From the NCBI GenBank assembly GCA_002711995.1, contig PASN01000010.1:194485-258484 (forward strand): a DNA stretch of 64,000 bases, in the 5' to 3' direction. A program made the position numbers and the translations under genes. Each line of letters starts with the position of its first letter. Positions within the stretch are counted from its first letter, which is position 1. Below the pieces are notes generated by a model that did no database searches, was not told the DNA's origin, and saw nothing but the letters and a program-made list of their open reading frames with translations. Shown piece by piece: positions 1 to 8,651 of this stretch. The stretch comes from Halobacteriovoraceae bacterium. Its GTDB lineage: Bacteria > Bdellovibrionota > Bacteriovoracia > Bacteriovoracales > Bacteriovoracaceae.

Positions 1-642
1 ATTTTTGACGCAGCCCTTGCCGCTCAGGCCCAAGGCCTTATGTATTTCAAAGATTTGGGAAACATGACAACCGATGAGTTGGATAAGCTCTTTTCAATTT
101 TGGCGGATAAGAAAAAACAAGGGCACTTTTGCGGCTTTTGGACCTCTGTTCCCCAATCCATAGACTTCATGACTTCCGAAAGAATGGCCATTGGAAGTAT
201 GTTTTCTCCTGGCGTGTCAGGTGCAAGAGGAAATGGCATACCTGTAACATATGCCGCGCCTAAAGAAGGTTATAGAGCGTGGCATGGTGTAATGTGCATG
301 TCCAAAGAGACAAAGGGTAAAGTTAAGGATGCCGCCTATGAATACATGAATTGGTGGCTTTCCGGCCATGCGGGGGCCTTCATTGCAAAGCAAGGCTACT
401 ATATTTCCAATCCAGAAAGATCAAGAGAGCTTCTTCCAAAAGGTGAATGGGATTTTTGGTACGAAGGAAAACCGGCAAATGCAAACTTCACCGGAACTGA
501 CGGTAAAATTTCAGTAAAGAAGGGCACTATCCGAGATGGTGGATCTTACACAAAGAGGTTTTCAAACATCGCTGTTTGGAACACAGTTATGGACAATTAT
601 GATTATAGTTTGGACAAGTGGTACGAGTTTCTAAACTCTTAA
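1..642 (+). CDS. Periplasmic ABC-type solute-binding protein, C-terminal part (5' end outside window)
   Basis: The reading frame is open from base 1 and stops with TAA at 640-642, so the gene begins upstream of the window; about 213 residues are visible. The visible part resembles the C-terminal lobe of family-1 or PotD-type extracellular solute-binding proteins: a segment GVSGARGNGIPVTYAAPKEG around 228-260, followed by a tryptophan-rich helix (AYEYMNWWLSG) as seen in spermidine/putrescine or sugar binders. No permease or ATPase gene follows. Nine bases downstream a membrane-bound hybrid histidine kinase starts, so the binding protein may serve as the ligand-sensing partner of that kinase rather than, or as well as, a transporter component. 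The ligand cannot be told from sequence. The family is fairly sure; the substrate is unknown. Confidence 0.7.
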   Translation: MFDAALAAQAQGLMYFKDLGNMTTDELDKLFSILADKKKQGHFCGFWTSVPQSIDFMTSERMAIGSMFSPGVSGARGNGIPVTYAAPKEGYRAWHGVMCMSKETKGKVKDAAYEYMNWWLSGHAGAFIAKQGYYISNPERSRELLPKGEWDFWYEGKPANANFTGTDGKISVKKGTIRDGGSYTKRFSNIAVWNTVMDNYDYSLDKWYEFLNS

Positions 643-651
643 GGTGAGCAG

Positions 652-2907
652 TTGTTAAGTCTAAGTGTTCGATTTAAAATTTTTCTTGGCCTTGCGCTTA
701 TTCTCCTGATCTTTGGAGTCCAATCCGCTTTTGTGCTTGTGTCCATTGATGACATTTCACATTCGTTCGAAGATATCAGCCGGTATAGGATGAGTTCACG
801 AAGAGTTGCGGAAATTAAAAATAATATTGTTGAAATTCAGCGAGAGGCCTTGGTTTACAGTCAGTCTGGAAAAGACTCTGTCATAGATAAAATGAAAAAG
901 TTAAACAAGGAAGTTGAGACCAATCTAAAGACGTTAGAGGAAACAACCACAGACAAAGACGACATAGATCTCATCCAGTCCATGCTAAAGGTTGTAAAAA
1001 GCTACGGAGACGGGATTATAGACCTTAAAAAGCGATACAAGCTCCGGGAACAATTGTTGGAAAAGAGCTTGCCAAATGTTGTAATTGAAGTTTCAGACTA
1101 TCTAAAAGCAAAGGTTTCCAGACTCCAAAACGATGGTAAAAGACCAGAACTTCCAGAATATCAATCTCTGCTGCAAAATTGGCTCGAAGTTACCCTCATG
1201 GCCAACTCCTACATTCAAAAAAGGGACTACAAACTAAAAAAAGAACTGCTTGAGGTGATTAAAGAGAATGAGAAGATTAGGGAAAAACTACTAAAAAGGA
1301 ATCAAATATCAAAAAATGAATTTGAATACCTTAACAATCTATCCAATAAGTATCTTCAAAAGTTCGAACAGACAGTGCAGGCCAATAGAGTGTACCTATC
1401 TCTAATTAACGTGGTCATGGCAGGAGACGCTCTTGAGTTCACCTTTCTTTCAAGAAAGCTAAGCAAGCAAGTGGAAGAAAAGCTTAACGACATTGAAATT
1501 AAAAGCGCCAAGATTATAAGCGACAATACCTTTTGGATTCTTGTGTCATTATGCATATCTATTCCGCTAATCATAGGCATTGCCTACTTCTACAACATTG
1601 ACATATCCAGGGCGATTAACGACATATCCCAAACTTTTAACAGCTTTATAAACAAAGACTTTAGTCAAAAGATCCCAGGGCTAAAAAGAAGAGATGAAAT
1701 TGGTCAACTTGCAAGGGCCGCTGACAAATTCAAAGAGCTTAATATTAGTTTAAAAGAGGCCAAGGTAATGGCCGAAACGGCAAATGACATCAAGTCCCAG
1801 TTTTTGGCCAATATGAGTCATGAAATTAGAACTCAAATGAATGGCATCTTGGGAATGGTTGGACTTTTGGAAGAAACAACCAAACTTACTGAAGATCAAA
1901 AAGAGATGGTTGAGACGATTTCATCTTCAGGGGACAGTCTTTTGACAATCCTCAATGATATTCTGGACATTAGCAAGGCCGACGCAGGCAAGGTGGAACT
2001 CGAGAGCAAGCCCTTCTCTCTAAATAAATGCCTTAAAGACTTAATTTTCTTCTATAGAAACTCTGCAAATGAAAAAGATATAGAGTTACGTGTGGTAAAC
2101 AGTGGAGACAAGATTCCAAAACTTGTACTAGGAGACCTTACCCGCTTAAATCAAGTTCTCACAAACCTTTTAAGCAATGCAATTAAATTCACAAATCAAG
2201 GCCATGTTAAGTTGCAAACTCACACCACCCTTAAGCCCGACCAAAAATGTGAAGTTGTCTTCTCCGTGGAGGATACGGGGATTGGCATAGATAATGATTA
2301 CCTTGATAAAGTATTCCAGCCCTTTTCCCAGGCAGACACTTCAATCACCAGACGATTTGGGGGCACTGGCCTTGGAATGACAATTTCAAACAAACTTGCA
2401 AAAATTATGGGGGGACCCATTCAAGTAGAGAGTGAGGTAGGCAAAGGCTCTAAGTTCTCCTTCACTGTTGTATTTGAGTATTCAGAAGATGCCCACACTC
2501 GACAAGAGGAAAAGGTGAGCACAGGAGAGAAAACGAAATCCAGTCTAAACATACTTGTGGCAGAGGACAATCTTGTAAACTACAAGGTGCTCTCGAAAAT
2601 GCTTGAAAAATTTAACCATACTTATGACCATGCTGAAAACGGAGAAGAGGCAATAGTCCTTGCAAGCATCAATGATTACGATTTAATATTAATGGACATG
2701 CAAATGCCTGTTATGGATGGTATCAAGGCAACTGAGATCATTAAAAAAGATGGGAACGAAACCCCAATTATCGCTCTGACGGCCAATGTGATGGATGAAG
2801 ATCGAGAGCAGTGTCTCAAGGCCGGAATGGTTGGTTTTCTAACCAAACCAATAACCTTTGCTAAGCTTAGACAAGCGTTTGAGGAACACTCCCCCAACAA
2901 CACCTAA
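652..2907 (+). CDS. Membrane-bound hybrid sensor histidine kinase with receiver domain
   Basis: 751 residues from a TTG start preceded by an AAGGTGAG ribosome site. Layout: transmembrane helix about 8-30, a helical periplasmic sensor region about 31-295, a second transmembrane helix about 297-316, a HAMP linker to about 370, HisKA with phospho-acceptor His390 ([11 protein letters not shown]), a HATPase_c domain (N box [12 protein letters not shown] boxes DTGIGI and GGTGLGM), then a CheY-like receiver with Asp682 in LILMDMQMP. It should autophosphorylate and pass phosphate to its own receiver, then to an HPt protein; a free-standing HPt gene lies at 16201-16518. It follows the solute-binding gene by 9 bases and is probably co-transcribed with it, so the binding protein may present the ligand. 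Oddity: the usual proline after HEIRT is glutamine. Confidence 0.93.
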   Translation: MLSLSVRFKIFLGLALILLIFGVQSAFVLVSIDDISHSFEDISRYRMSSRRVAEIKNNIVEIQREALVYSQSGKDSVIDKMKKLNKEVETNLKTLEETTTDKDDIDLIQSMLKVVKSYGDGIIDLKKRYKLREQLLEKSLPNVVIEVSDYLKAKVSRLQNDGKRPELPEYQSLLQNWLEVTLMANSYIQKRDYKLKKELLEVIKENEKIREKLLKRNQISKNEFEYLNNLSNKYLQKFEQTVQANRVYLSLINVVMAGDALEFTFLSRKLSKQVEEKLNDIEIKSAKIISDNTFWILVSLCISIPLIIGIAYFYNIDISRAINDISQTFNSFINKDFSQKIPGLKRRDEIGQLARAADKFKELNISLKEAKVMAETANDIKSQFLANMSHEIRTQMNGILGMVGLLEETTKLTEDQKEMVETISSSGDSLLTILNDILDISKADAGKVELESKPFSLNKCLKDLIFFYRNSANEKDIELRVVNSGDKIPKLVLGDLTRLNQVLTNLLSNAIKFTNQGHVKLQTHTTLKPDQKCEVVFSVEDTGIGIDNDYLDKVFQPFSQADTSITRRFGGTGLGMTISNKLAKIMGGPIQVESEVGKGSKFSFTVVFEYSEDAHTRQEEKVSTGEKTKSSLNILVAEDNLVNYKVLSKMLEKFNHTYDHAENGEEAIVLASINDYDLILMDMQMPVMDGIKATEIIKKDGNETPIIALTANVMDEDREQCLKAGMVGFLTKPITFAKLRQAFEEHSPNNT

Positions 2908-2997
2908 GGCTCTATTGTAGAAACTATTTCTAAGATCACCCCTTGTGTCATTCACATTCATTAGCCACCCTATTATAAAGAGAACAAGGAGTATTTT

Positions 2998-3687
2998 GTG
3001 AACCCAGAACCGAATTCAATTTATAGAACCCCAGACTGCTCATATGGCGACAAAGCTGTAAAACTCTTAAAAGACAAGAACATTGATTTTGAAGACCATA
3101 TTCTCAAAAGCCAAGAAGAGCTTTCTGAGCTTAAAAATCAATATGGCGTGAAAACAACACCACAAGTCTTTATAGAGGGAGAAAGAGTTGGAGGCTATAG
3201 CGAGCTTGCTGAAAAATTCGGTGAAAATACAGATATGGAAGAAACATCTTATGTGCCAGTCATTGCGGTTTTCTCAGTGGCACTTCTTTTAACCCTTTCA
3301 ACAGGGTTTGGAGTTATGGGATTTATGGGATTCTCGCTCAGTCTATTAGCGATGCTTAAATTGATGGATGTTGAGTCTTTTGTGGACGGCTTTGTGAAAT
3401 ACGATCTAATAGCTCAAACCAGAAGAAGTTATGGCAAAATCTATCCATATCTTGAATTGGCCATCGGACTTTCATTCCTTTCAGGGGTCCTCATTAATCT
3501 AGGCGCTTTATTGGCCATAGGTATTGGTTTTGCAGGTGGCTATTCTATTTACAAAGCAATCTATATTGAAAAGAAAGACCTGAATTGCGCCTGTATTGGC
3601 GGTGGATCCAAAGCTCCATTAGGAGTGGTGAGTATAAGTGAGAACGCCATTATGGCCTTAATGGGAATAGGTGTATTGCTAGCGTAA
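2998..3687 (+). CDS. Glutaredoxin-MauE/DoxX-like membrane fusion protein
   Basis: 229 residues from a GTG start with an AAGGAG site 8 bases upstream. Residues 1-80 form a glutaredoxin fold (active site CSYG in place of CPYC, then a cis-Pro motif TTPQVFIEGE and GGYSEL). Residues 88-229 carry four hydrophobic helices and a late cysteine pair CAC, as in MauE/DoxX-type membrane thiol proteins. MauE-type proteins pass or hold reducing equivalents across the membrane for periplasmic disulfide chemistry; with a cytoplasmic glutaredoxin fused, this protein could couple glutathione or thioredoxin to that step. The single active-site cysteine suggests monothiol chemistry. It converges with, and directly abuts, the next gene on the other strand. 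The fold assignment is good; the role is inference. Confidence 0.8.
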   Translation: MNPEPNSIYRTPDCSYGDKAVKLLKDKNIDFEDHILKSQEELSELKNQYGVKTTPQVFIEGERVGGYSELAEKFGENTDMEETSYVPVIAVFSVALLLTLSTGFGVMGFMGFSLSLLAMLKLMDVESFVDGFVKYDLIAQTRRSYGKIYPYLELAIGLSFLSGVLINLGALLAIGIGFAGGYSIYKAIYIEKKDLNCACIGGGSKAPLGVVSISENAIMALMGIGVLLA

Positions 3688-4338
3688 TTAATTATTAGTT
3701 ATGAAAATCGCTCTCGATTCTTTACTAATCTCAGTCGCGTCCTCAGGGTTTATTGTTGGACGCACTCTTTTTAGTAAAGACTTTAGCTCCACCGAATAGT
3801 TTTGAGAGGATTTACTTTCGCTCGTAGAGATCAGCTTCACAAGCCCGATAGGGCCAACCTCCTCGGAAATCCAAAAATCCACAATTTGCCCCTTCCTTGA
3901 TCGTTTGAAATGTTTTGCCACGAAGGTTCCTGCAGGAGCTTCCACCAATTCATCCCCAACAAAAAACTTGCTGAACTCGGACTGTTTAGAAAATAGAAAG
4001 TCTTGAACCTGTATTCCTTGATTCTGTTTAAAGAGCTCTTTTGGCATGATTTCAGGAGTTTTATTTTCTTTGGCCAGAATATAGCCTTTGGAAATACTTA
4101 TAGGCCGGTTTTCTTTGAAATTAAACTGAAATTGCTGCCACATATTAAATGGAAATATCCCACCTGCGCCAAAGTGCATCTCAACACTTAAAGACTTTTT
4201 CTCTCTTGCGGCCACATATATATTAAGGTCAACGGTCTTACCTTCGGTCTTCAGGGCAAAGCTTGAACCCTCGCCCACTTTAAAATCCATGGCAAGAAGA
4301 TGAGAGATAAATATAAAGCTTATCAAAATCAGCTTAAT
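3688..4338 (-). CDS. Secreted protein of unknown function, probably started at an AUU codon
   Basis: About 216 residues; I do not recognise the family. The N-terminus is a signal peptide. A start at ATT (4338-4336) gives I/M-KLILISFIFISHLLA, with a basic residue and a perfect AGGAG ribosome site 7 bases upstream. The first conventional start is TTG at 4326, which lacks the basic residue and lies 19 bases from that site. The mature part is beta-rich with a lysine-rich C-terminus, resembling periplasmic proteins that bind lipid or take up a DUF3108-like barrel, but that is only an impression. The start lies one base after the stop of the preceding minus-strand gene, so the two are one operon. 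The end abuts the stop of the glutaredoxin-MauE fusion with no spacer or terminator. Confidence 0.6.
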   Translation of the reverse strand: MKLILISFIFISHLLAMDFKVGEGSSFALKTEGKTVDLNIYVAAREKKSLSVEMHFGAGGIFPFNMWQQFQFNFKENRPISISKGYILAKENKTPEIMPKELFKQNQGIQVQDFLFSKQSEFSKFFVGDELVEAPAGTFVAKHFKRSRKGQIVDFWISEEVGPIGLVKLISTSESKSSQNYSVELKSLLKRVRPTINPEDATEISKESRAIFITNN

Positions 4339-4339
4339 T

Positions 4340-4645
4340 TTAAGGCTCCTGCATTAGCTCATCAAGTAGCTTCTGACTCTCTTTTTGTCTTTTCTTGTAA
4401 AGCTCCAAGGCCTTTTCAATCTCATCCTTCTGGGATTTAGATAATTTATTTTGAGCTGAAACACTCCTATGTTGAATTCCCTGCTTTGACCTTTTGTTAT
4501 TCATATCTTTAACTTTCACTCTTTCCATGAGCCTCCTCTCAAGTCTCTCAACTTTGAGTTCAAGTTTTTTAATTCTACCTTCAGTTTCGTCGGCAGAAAC
4601 CCCAACACAAAACAAGATCGTAAGCGCAGTGATTAACTCTTTCAT
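4340..4645 (-). CDS. Small secreted coiled-coil protein
   Basis: 101 residues: a signal peptide (MKELITALTILFCVGVSA) followed by a charged coiled coil (KLELKVERLERRLMERV) and a second lysine/glutamate-rich helix at the C-terminus. A strong ribosome site GGAGGAGC lies 7 bases before the ATG. It is first in a two-gene minus-strand unit with the secreted protein at 3688-4338; their junction is a single base. No enzyme motif is visible. A structural or chaperone-like role for its operon partner in the periplasm is possible but not shown. The AT-rich 122-base gap to the next plus-strand gene probably holds divergent promoters. Confidence 0.65.
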   Translation of the reverse strand: MKELITALTILFCVGVSADETEGRIKKLELKVERLERRLMERVKVKDMNNKRSKQGIQHRSVSAQNKLSKSQKDEIEKALELYKKRQKESQKLLDELMQEP

Positions 4646-4767
4646 AAAATAGCTCCTCCATATTATATTCGGATAATAATGACTTTTTTAAAGCTTCAAA
4701 TAGTTTCTTTGCATCTTTTCAGTTATTTATACTTTTGTTTTTGAGTAATTTTTGAAAGAATTCTCTT

Positions 4768-5136
4768 ATGAGAATCATCAAAAGCGGCATCAGGCTCAAT
4801 AAAGTTGTCTTGGATATTGTAACTAGTCACTCCTTTCTAGTGATAACACTAGCAGGAAATCTTATAATTCTTGGTTGTTCCTACATCTTCTACCTACTTG
4901 AGTATGGGATCAACAGTTCGATTCATACCTTCTTAGATGCTATTTGGTGGGCCTTCGCCCCCGCCACAACTGTTGGTTATGGGGATATCATACCTGTCAC
5001 CGCCGCTGGAAAGGTTTTAGGAATTCTTTTAATGCTTATGGGAACAGCGCTTTTTGCAATGTACACAGCACTTTTTGCTCAAAGCATTATGGAGGATGAG
5101 ATGCTTCGTTTGGGAAAGAAATCCAAAAGGCCTTAA
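4768..5136 (+). CDS. Small two-helix potassium channel
   Basis: 122 residues: two transmembrane helices (about 22-45 and 86-108) flank a re-entrant pore loop with the selectivity filter TVGYGD at 68-73. This is the KcsA/Ion_trans_2 family, which forms tetramers passing K+ through the inner membrane. The length is that of a bare pore module with no cytoplasmic RCK ligand domain, so gating must come from voltage, pH or lipid, or from a partner protein. The ATG start lacks a strong ribosome site. The 3' end lies 4 bases from the converging methyltransferase gene. Confidence 0.9.
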   Translation: MRIIKSGIRLNKVVLDIVTSHSFLVITLAGNLIILGCSYIFYLLEYGINSSIHTFLDAIWWAFAPATTVGYGDIIPVTAAGKVLGILLMLMGTALFAMYTALFAQSIMEDEMLRLGKKSKRP

Positions 5137-5140
5137 ACGC

Positions 5141-6136
5141 TCACTTTCTTTTTGCTATTAACCCGTACTCTTTCTTGTGAGAAGGAACTTGAACGCTTTG
5201 TATATTTGAAAAGCCCCAGTCATAAAATTGATCTTCAAAATTTTCAATCTCTTGTATGGTGCGTGGATTCACCACCTGAACAGTAAAGATAATCCCAGAC
5301 AAGGTGGAGTTATACTTTTTAGCGAGCCTTAATACTTCTTTAATCCCCTGCTTAGGATTAAGGTTCAGGTCAGCGTGAATCCAATGAATCTGCTCATCGG
5401 GCAAAGTTTCATGGGACAAGTCTTGCATCGGTGTTTTTATGTGATTAAAAAGCCTATTTTCAAGAAGTGCTTCATCAACATCCGCAGGATCAATACCCCA
5501 CACTTTACATCCCTGCTCCAGCAAAAACATACTTGATCCACCGGGGGCGCATCCAAAGTCCAACCATGATTGATAGTTATTGGTTTTAATAGCGAATAGC
5601 TTAAAAGTTTCTGACAGCTTCTTATACCCAACAGAAGGCACATGAAGAGGAGAATCCACCTCCACCTGTGAGTTGGGATAACGGGTCGTGCCTTTTCCAA
5701 CAGTATGGAGTCCAATCCAAACTTCTTTTTCTCCAAGGCAGATAAGGTCAATGACGTTTTTACCCATTGAGCTATACTCATTCACGGCCCTATCAAAATA
5801 TTTTGAAGCATCGAATTCTGCGTCGGTATTTATAGAAAAGCTATGAAGGAGACAATCATCTTTAGAAACGGAATACTGCTTCAAGGCAATGTCTAAACCT
5901 TCATGCAAACTGCTAGGTGCTGACTTTCCAAAACAAATTCCTACCCGAGTGGCGAAGGCCACTTGAAGTTGGGAAATGGTAGAAATCTTGTAATGAACGC
6001 CCTTGTTTTTATAGGTGATAAAACCTTTTCTGGAATAGCTTAGACTCAACTCTGGGTAAAAGGTTTTTATCTCCTCCTTTAAGAGCTTTTCACTTCCAAC
6101 ATTCACGCAGAAAAATAGAAATTGTTCTTGGGCCAT
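5141..6136 (-). CDS. RlmM-like FtsJ-type rRNA 2'-O-methyltransferase
   Basis: 331 residues. The C-terminal half (about 185-331) has an FtsJ/RrmJ fold with SAM motif DFGCAPGGSS, an acidic loop WGIDPADVD and IHADLN. The N-terminal half (1-180) matches the extra THUMP-like region in RlmM (YgdE), which methylates the 2'-O of C2498 of 23S rRNA. Length and order of parts fit RlmM, a little shorter than the E. coli enzyme. The FtsJ motif I is intact. The start ATG has an AGGTTG site. Other FtsJ-type RNA methyltransferases of unknown target are the alternative. It is alone between convergent and co-directional neighbours. Confidence 0.75.
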   Translation of the reverse strand: MAQEQFLFFCVNVGSEKLLKEEIKTFYPELSLSYSRKGFITYKNKGVHYKISTISQLQVAFATRVGICFGKSAPSSLHEGLDIALKQYSVSKDDCLLHSFSINTDAEFDASKYFDRAVNEYSSMGKNVIDLICLGEKEVWIGLHTVGKGTTRYPNSQVEVDSPLHVPSVGYKKLSETFKLFAIKTNNYQSWLDFGCAPGGSSMFLLEQGCKVWGIDPADVDEALLENRLFNHIKTPMQDLSHETLPDEQIHWIHADLNLNPKQGIKEVLRLAKKYNSTLSGIIFTVQVVNPRTIQEIENFEDQFYDWGFSNIQSVQVPSHKKEYGLIAKRK

Positions 6137-6199
6137 TCAACCTGCTTTTTTTTATTTGGGATAAAGCAGGTATATCACCTAAGTGATTGTTACACTAGC

Positions 6200-7516
6200 T
6201 TATAGACTGAAAAGGTATTTGTTCTCTCTGGCCTTCTCTATGTCCTTTTCAATATTAGGAATGTCGGCAAGGATATACTTCGCCTTTTTACTAACTTCCA
6301 AGTCTATTAATAAGGCCTTTGTTTGAGCTATTTGTTCTTTAAGCTTCAGAAATCTCTTTCCAGTAAGCCTTGGTGTTGCGATCATCCTCTTACTGAGAGG
6401 ATTCATCCATCTGCCATTTGGTTTTTTAAATCCAAAGTGAAGGTGTGGCCCAGTAACCCTTCCGGTGGAGCCTACAGTTCCAATAACTTGATAAGTCCTC
6501 ACCCAGTCGCCTTTATTTACGCCTCTTTTATTTAAATGAAGGTAGTATGATGTAGACCCATCACGATGTCTAATAGCGACTTTGTTTCCGGCATATTTGT
6601 TATAGGTTGAAAGAATAACTTTCCCTGCGGCAACCGCATGAACAGGTCTTCCTCTTCTGCCTCTTAAATCAACCCCTCTGTGCATGGCCCGTCTTCCAGT
6701 AACTGGGTGGCGTCTCCAGCCATAGCCAGAGCGCACGTGAAGACTTGAAAGCGGATATCTTAGACCTGAGCGAATAAGTGCTTGTCCTCTTTCTGTATAG
6801 TGTGCGGTGTAGGTTGAGCTCTTCTCTTCATCTTCGTAAAAGAAGGCCTCGTGTGTTCCCGCTCGCTCTCCACTATACGAAGTATAGAGAATTTTAGTTT
6901 GGATAGTTTCTTCATTGTGCTTTCTTTCATTTAATAGAACTTTGTAGCGATCACCCATTCTTGCATTCATTCTAAAGTTCACTTTGCACAGAAGCACATT
7001 GATAATTTCGTTGGCAACAGATGGAGCAAGCCCTCTGGCAAGTAAATCTTCAATAAGAGTCGATCCAGAGCGCAGCTCACCTTCAAGAATTCTAGCATTC
7101 CAATGGGTCTCTTCCTCTCTTAGGTGGTAGTCCCATTTTCCAGTGTTGCGATTCAGTCTTACCACATGTTTTTCTGCGGGGTTTTGAGCAAGTGAGAATT
7201 CAACAAGCTCCTTGTTCTGGTTGAATACGGCCTCAAGCTTGTCACCAACCTTTAATTTTGAAAACTCCACCTCATCCCGTAGGGCATTGATGATCGTTAG
7301 GGCCATTGAGTTGTCTATTGATACTGACTTTAATGCCTGATATAGCCCCTGACCTCTTTTGACCTGAACAACTTTAGCTTTATAGACTTCTTTTACAGGA
7401 ATTATAGGTTGAGTGGTAAAGGATGAGACTCTTTTTGCTTCGCTTCGCTCACAAGAAGCAGAGAGTAATATTAAACTTATTAAAGTGAGGAGTTTGAACA
7501 TATTGGAATTTAGCAT
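6200..7516 (-). CDS. M23-family peptidoglycan endopeptidase, lipoprotein
   Basis: 438 residues. An N-terminal lipobox (LLSASC, Cys22) marks it as a lipoprotein. Residues about 45-110 resemble an OapA/LysM-like region, and residues about 255-375 form a LytM/M23 domain with the zinc ligands His279 and Asp283 (HRGVD) and His358/His360 (HLHF). This is the catalytic set of an active metallo-endopeptidase that cuts peptide cross-links in peptidoglycan. The upstream half matches the arrangement in MepM/YebA-like proteins. A second ATG at 7501 fits the signal peptide equally well. If the host is a predatory bacterium, such enzymes work in septum splitting or prey wall remodelling; that is inference. 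Confidence 0.9.
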   Translation of the reverse strand: MLNSNMFKLLTLISLILLSASCERSEAKRVSSFTTQPIIPVKEVYKAKVVQVKRGQGLYQALKSVSIDNSMALTIINALRDEVEFSKLKVGDKLEAVFNQNKELVEFSLAQNPAEKHVVRLNRNTGKWDYHLREEETHWNARILEGELRSGSTLIEDLLARGLAPSVANEIINVLLCKVNFRMNARMGDRYKVLLNERKHNEETIQTKILYTSYSGERAGTHEAFFYEDEEKSSTYTAHYTERGQALIRSGLRYPLSSLHVRSGYGWRRHPVTGRRAMHRGVDLRGRRGRPVHAVAAGKVILSTYNKYAGNKVAIRHRDGSTSYYLHLNKRGVNKGDWVRTYQVIGTVGSTGRVTGPHLHFGFKKPNGRWMNPLSKRMIATPRLTGKRFLKLKEQIAQTKALLIDLEVSKKAKYILADIPNIEKDIEKARENKYLFSL

Positions 7517-7653
7517 ATCTTACTTTTCGTCTTTAAACTTTTTAAACTGAGGTTTATTAAAATAAAATGGTAGTAAGTCCTTGTTTTTTAGTCAACCTTT
7601 AAAGCTTTTGAGCTTTTCGCCGCTACTTTTCACTAAAAAAATGATTAAATATT

Positions 7654-7683
7654 TAGGTGGTCTTAACACTTTCAAACCACCTA
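7654..7683. promoter_or_regulatory. Inverted repeat in divergent intergenic region
   Basis: TAGGTGGT and ACCACCTA form a perfect 8-base inverted repeat with a 14-base spacer, in the 265-base gap between the divergent M23 gene (7516) and the secreted-protein gene (7782). No T-run follows on either strand and no gene ends here, so an operator is more likely than a terminator. Apart from this and an AT-rich promoter-like context, nothing else was recognised in the gap. Confidence 0.3.
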
Positions 7684-7781
7684 TTAAAACTTGCTAATTC
7701 ACCAATCTTTTCAAACACTTAAAGGATGCAAACTTGACCACGTCCTTCCTTCGACCTTGGTAATAAAGTATTCTATTAAGT

Positions 7782-8651
7782 ATGTTGGAACTGCGGCCTA
7801 GGCGCTCAAAAGCGAAGTCTCTATTATTCATTTTATTTTTCACACAGAGCTTTTTCTGCTTAAACACTTTTGCCCAAGTTTCTTTTGAGGATTCAAAGGC
7901 CGCATCAATTACCATAGGAAAGTGGATCGCCAAATCCACAGGCCATTACGATTTTTTATCTGCCACATCTGTGGCCGTAAAACGAGCAGGTTCAAAATTC
8001 TTTGGCAAACCCGACCTGCAAATGGCATCTGAGTATGGTTTTTCATATTCACAAGCTCCTAGATCAGATGAAGTAACTGCCGCCTATCAAACGATTGGAG
8101 CTGACGTCTCCTCAATGAACGATTCTTTAAGTCTTACACGCTTTCATTTAAACCTTGGTTTTGAAAACAAGCATGACTTTAGTTTAAGCTATCTAACCTC
8201 TCCCACAGACCGTGTGAAGGGCTGGGGAATTGGCTACAAAAGAGTATTGGCCACCAATCACTATTTATATTTAACCTACAGGTTGCATTACTCGAACGCA
8301 GAGCATGAGCAAACATTTAAGGCCCAGAGCCTTTCAAACGATTTATCCGCCTCTTTGTACCTGCGACTAATTGATATTTATGTAGGAGCCAGGCATTGGT
8401 CAGGGAAGGTGCGCTTTAACTCCGAAGTGCAACAGCTACAGCTTCCTGATGTGGAATTCTTTTCTGACACATCCGAGTTGGAGACCTACTACGGACTTAT
8501 GATAGCAAGCTCCACCAATTCAAGACTTTCAGTTGAGGGGAACACACTTGCTGGTGAAAAAATGATTACCGCAAAGTTCTCCTTAAGGTTTAATTCCCTA
8601 CTCCCCACAAGAGGCGGCTGGTTTAGAGATCCGAGGCATATAAAGCAATGA
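7782..8651 (+). CDS. Secreted protein of unknown function, possibly a beta-barrel
   Basis: 289 residues with an N-terminal signal sequence (hydrophobic stretch LLFILFFTQSFFCLN ending near Ala-Gln). The mature part alternates polar and aromatic residues in strands (for example HYLYLTYRLHYS and LYLRLIDIYVGARHW), compatible with an outer-membrane or periplasmic beta-structure, but I recognise no family. There is no clear Shine-Dalgarno; a -10-like TATTCT lies 7 bases before the ATG. The stop overlaps the start of the large repeat lipoprotein gene (ATGA), so the two are translated together; this protein may help to export or anchor its giant partner. Confidence 0.65.
   Translation: MLELRPRRSKAKSLLFILFFTQSFFCLNTFAQVSFEDSKAASITIGKWIAKSTGHYDFLSATSVAVKRAGSKFFGKPDLQMASEYGFSYSQAPRSDEVTAAYQTIGADVSSMNDSLSLTRFHLNLGFENKHDFSLSYLTSPTDRVKGWGIGYKRVLATNHYLYLTYRLHYSNAEHEQTFKAQSLSNDLSASLYLRLIDIYVGARHWSGKVRFNSEVQQLQLPDVEFFSDTSELETYYGLMIASSTNSRLSVEGNTLAGEKMITAKFSLRFNSLLPTRGGWFRDPRHIKQ

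Noticed and set aside
7694-7939. Minus-strand reading frame across the start of the secreted-protein gene at 7782
   Set aside because: No start signal or protein feature; it is antisense to a signal peptide coding region.
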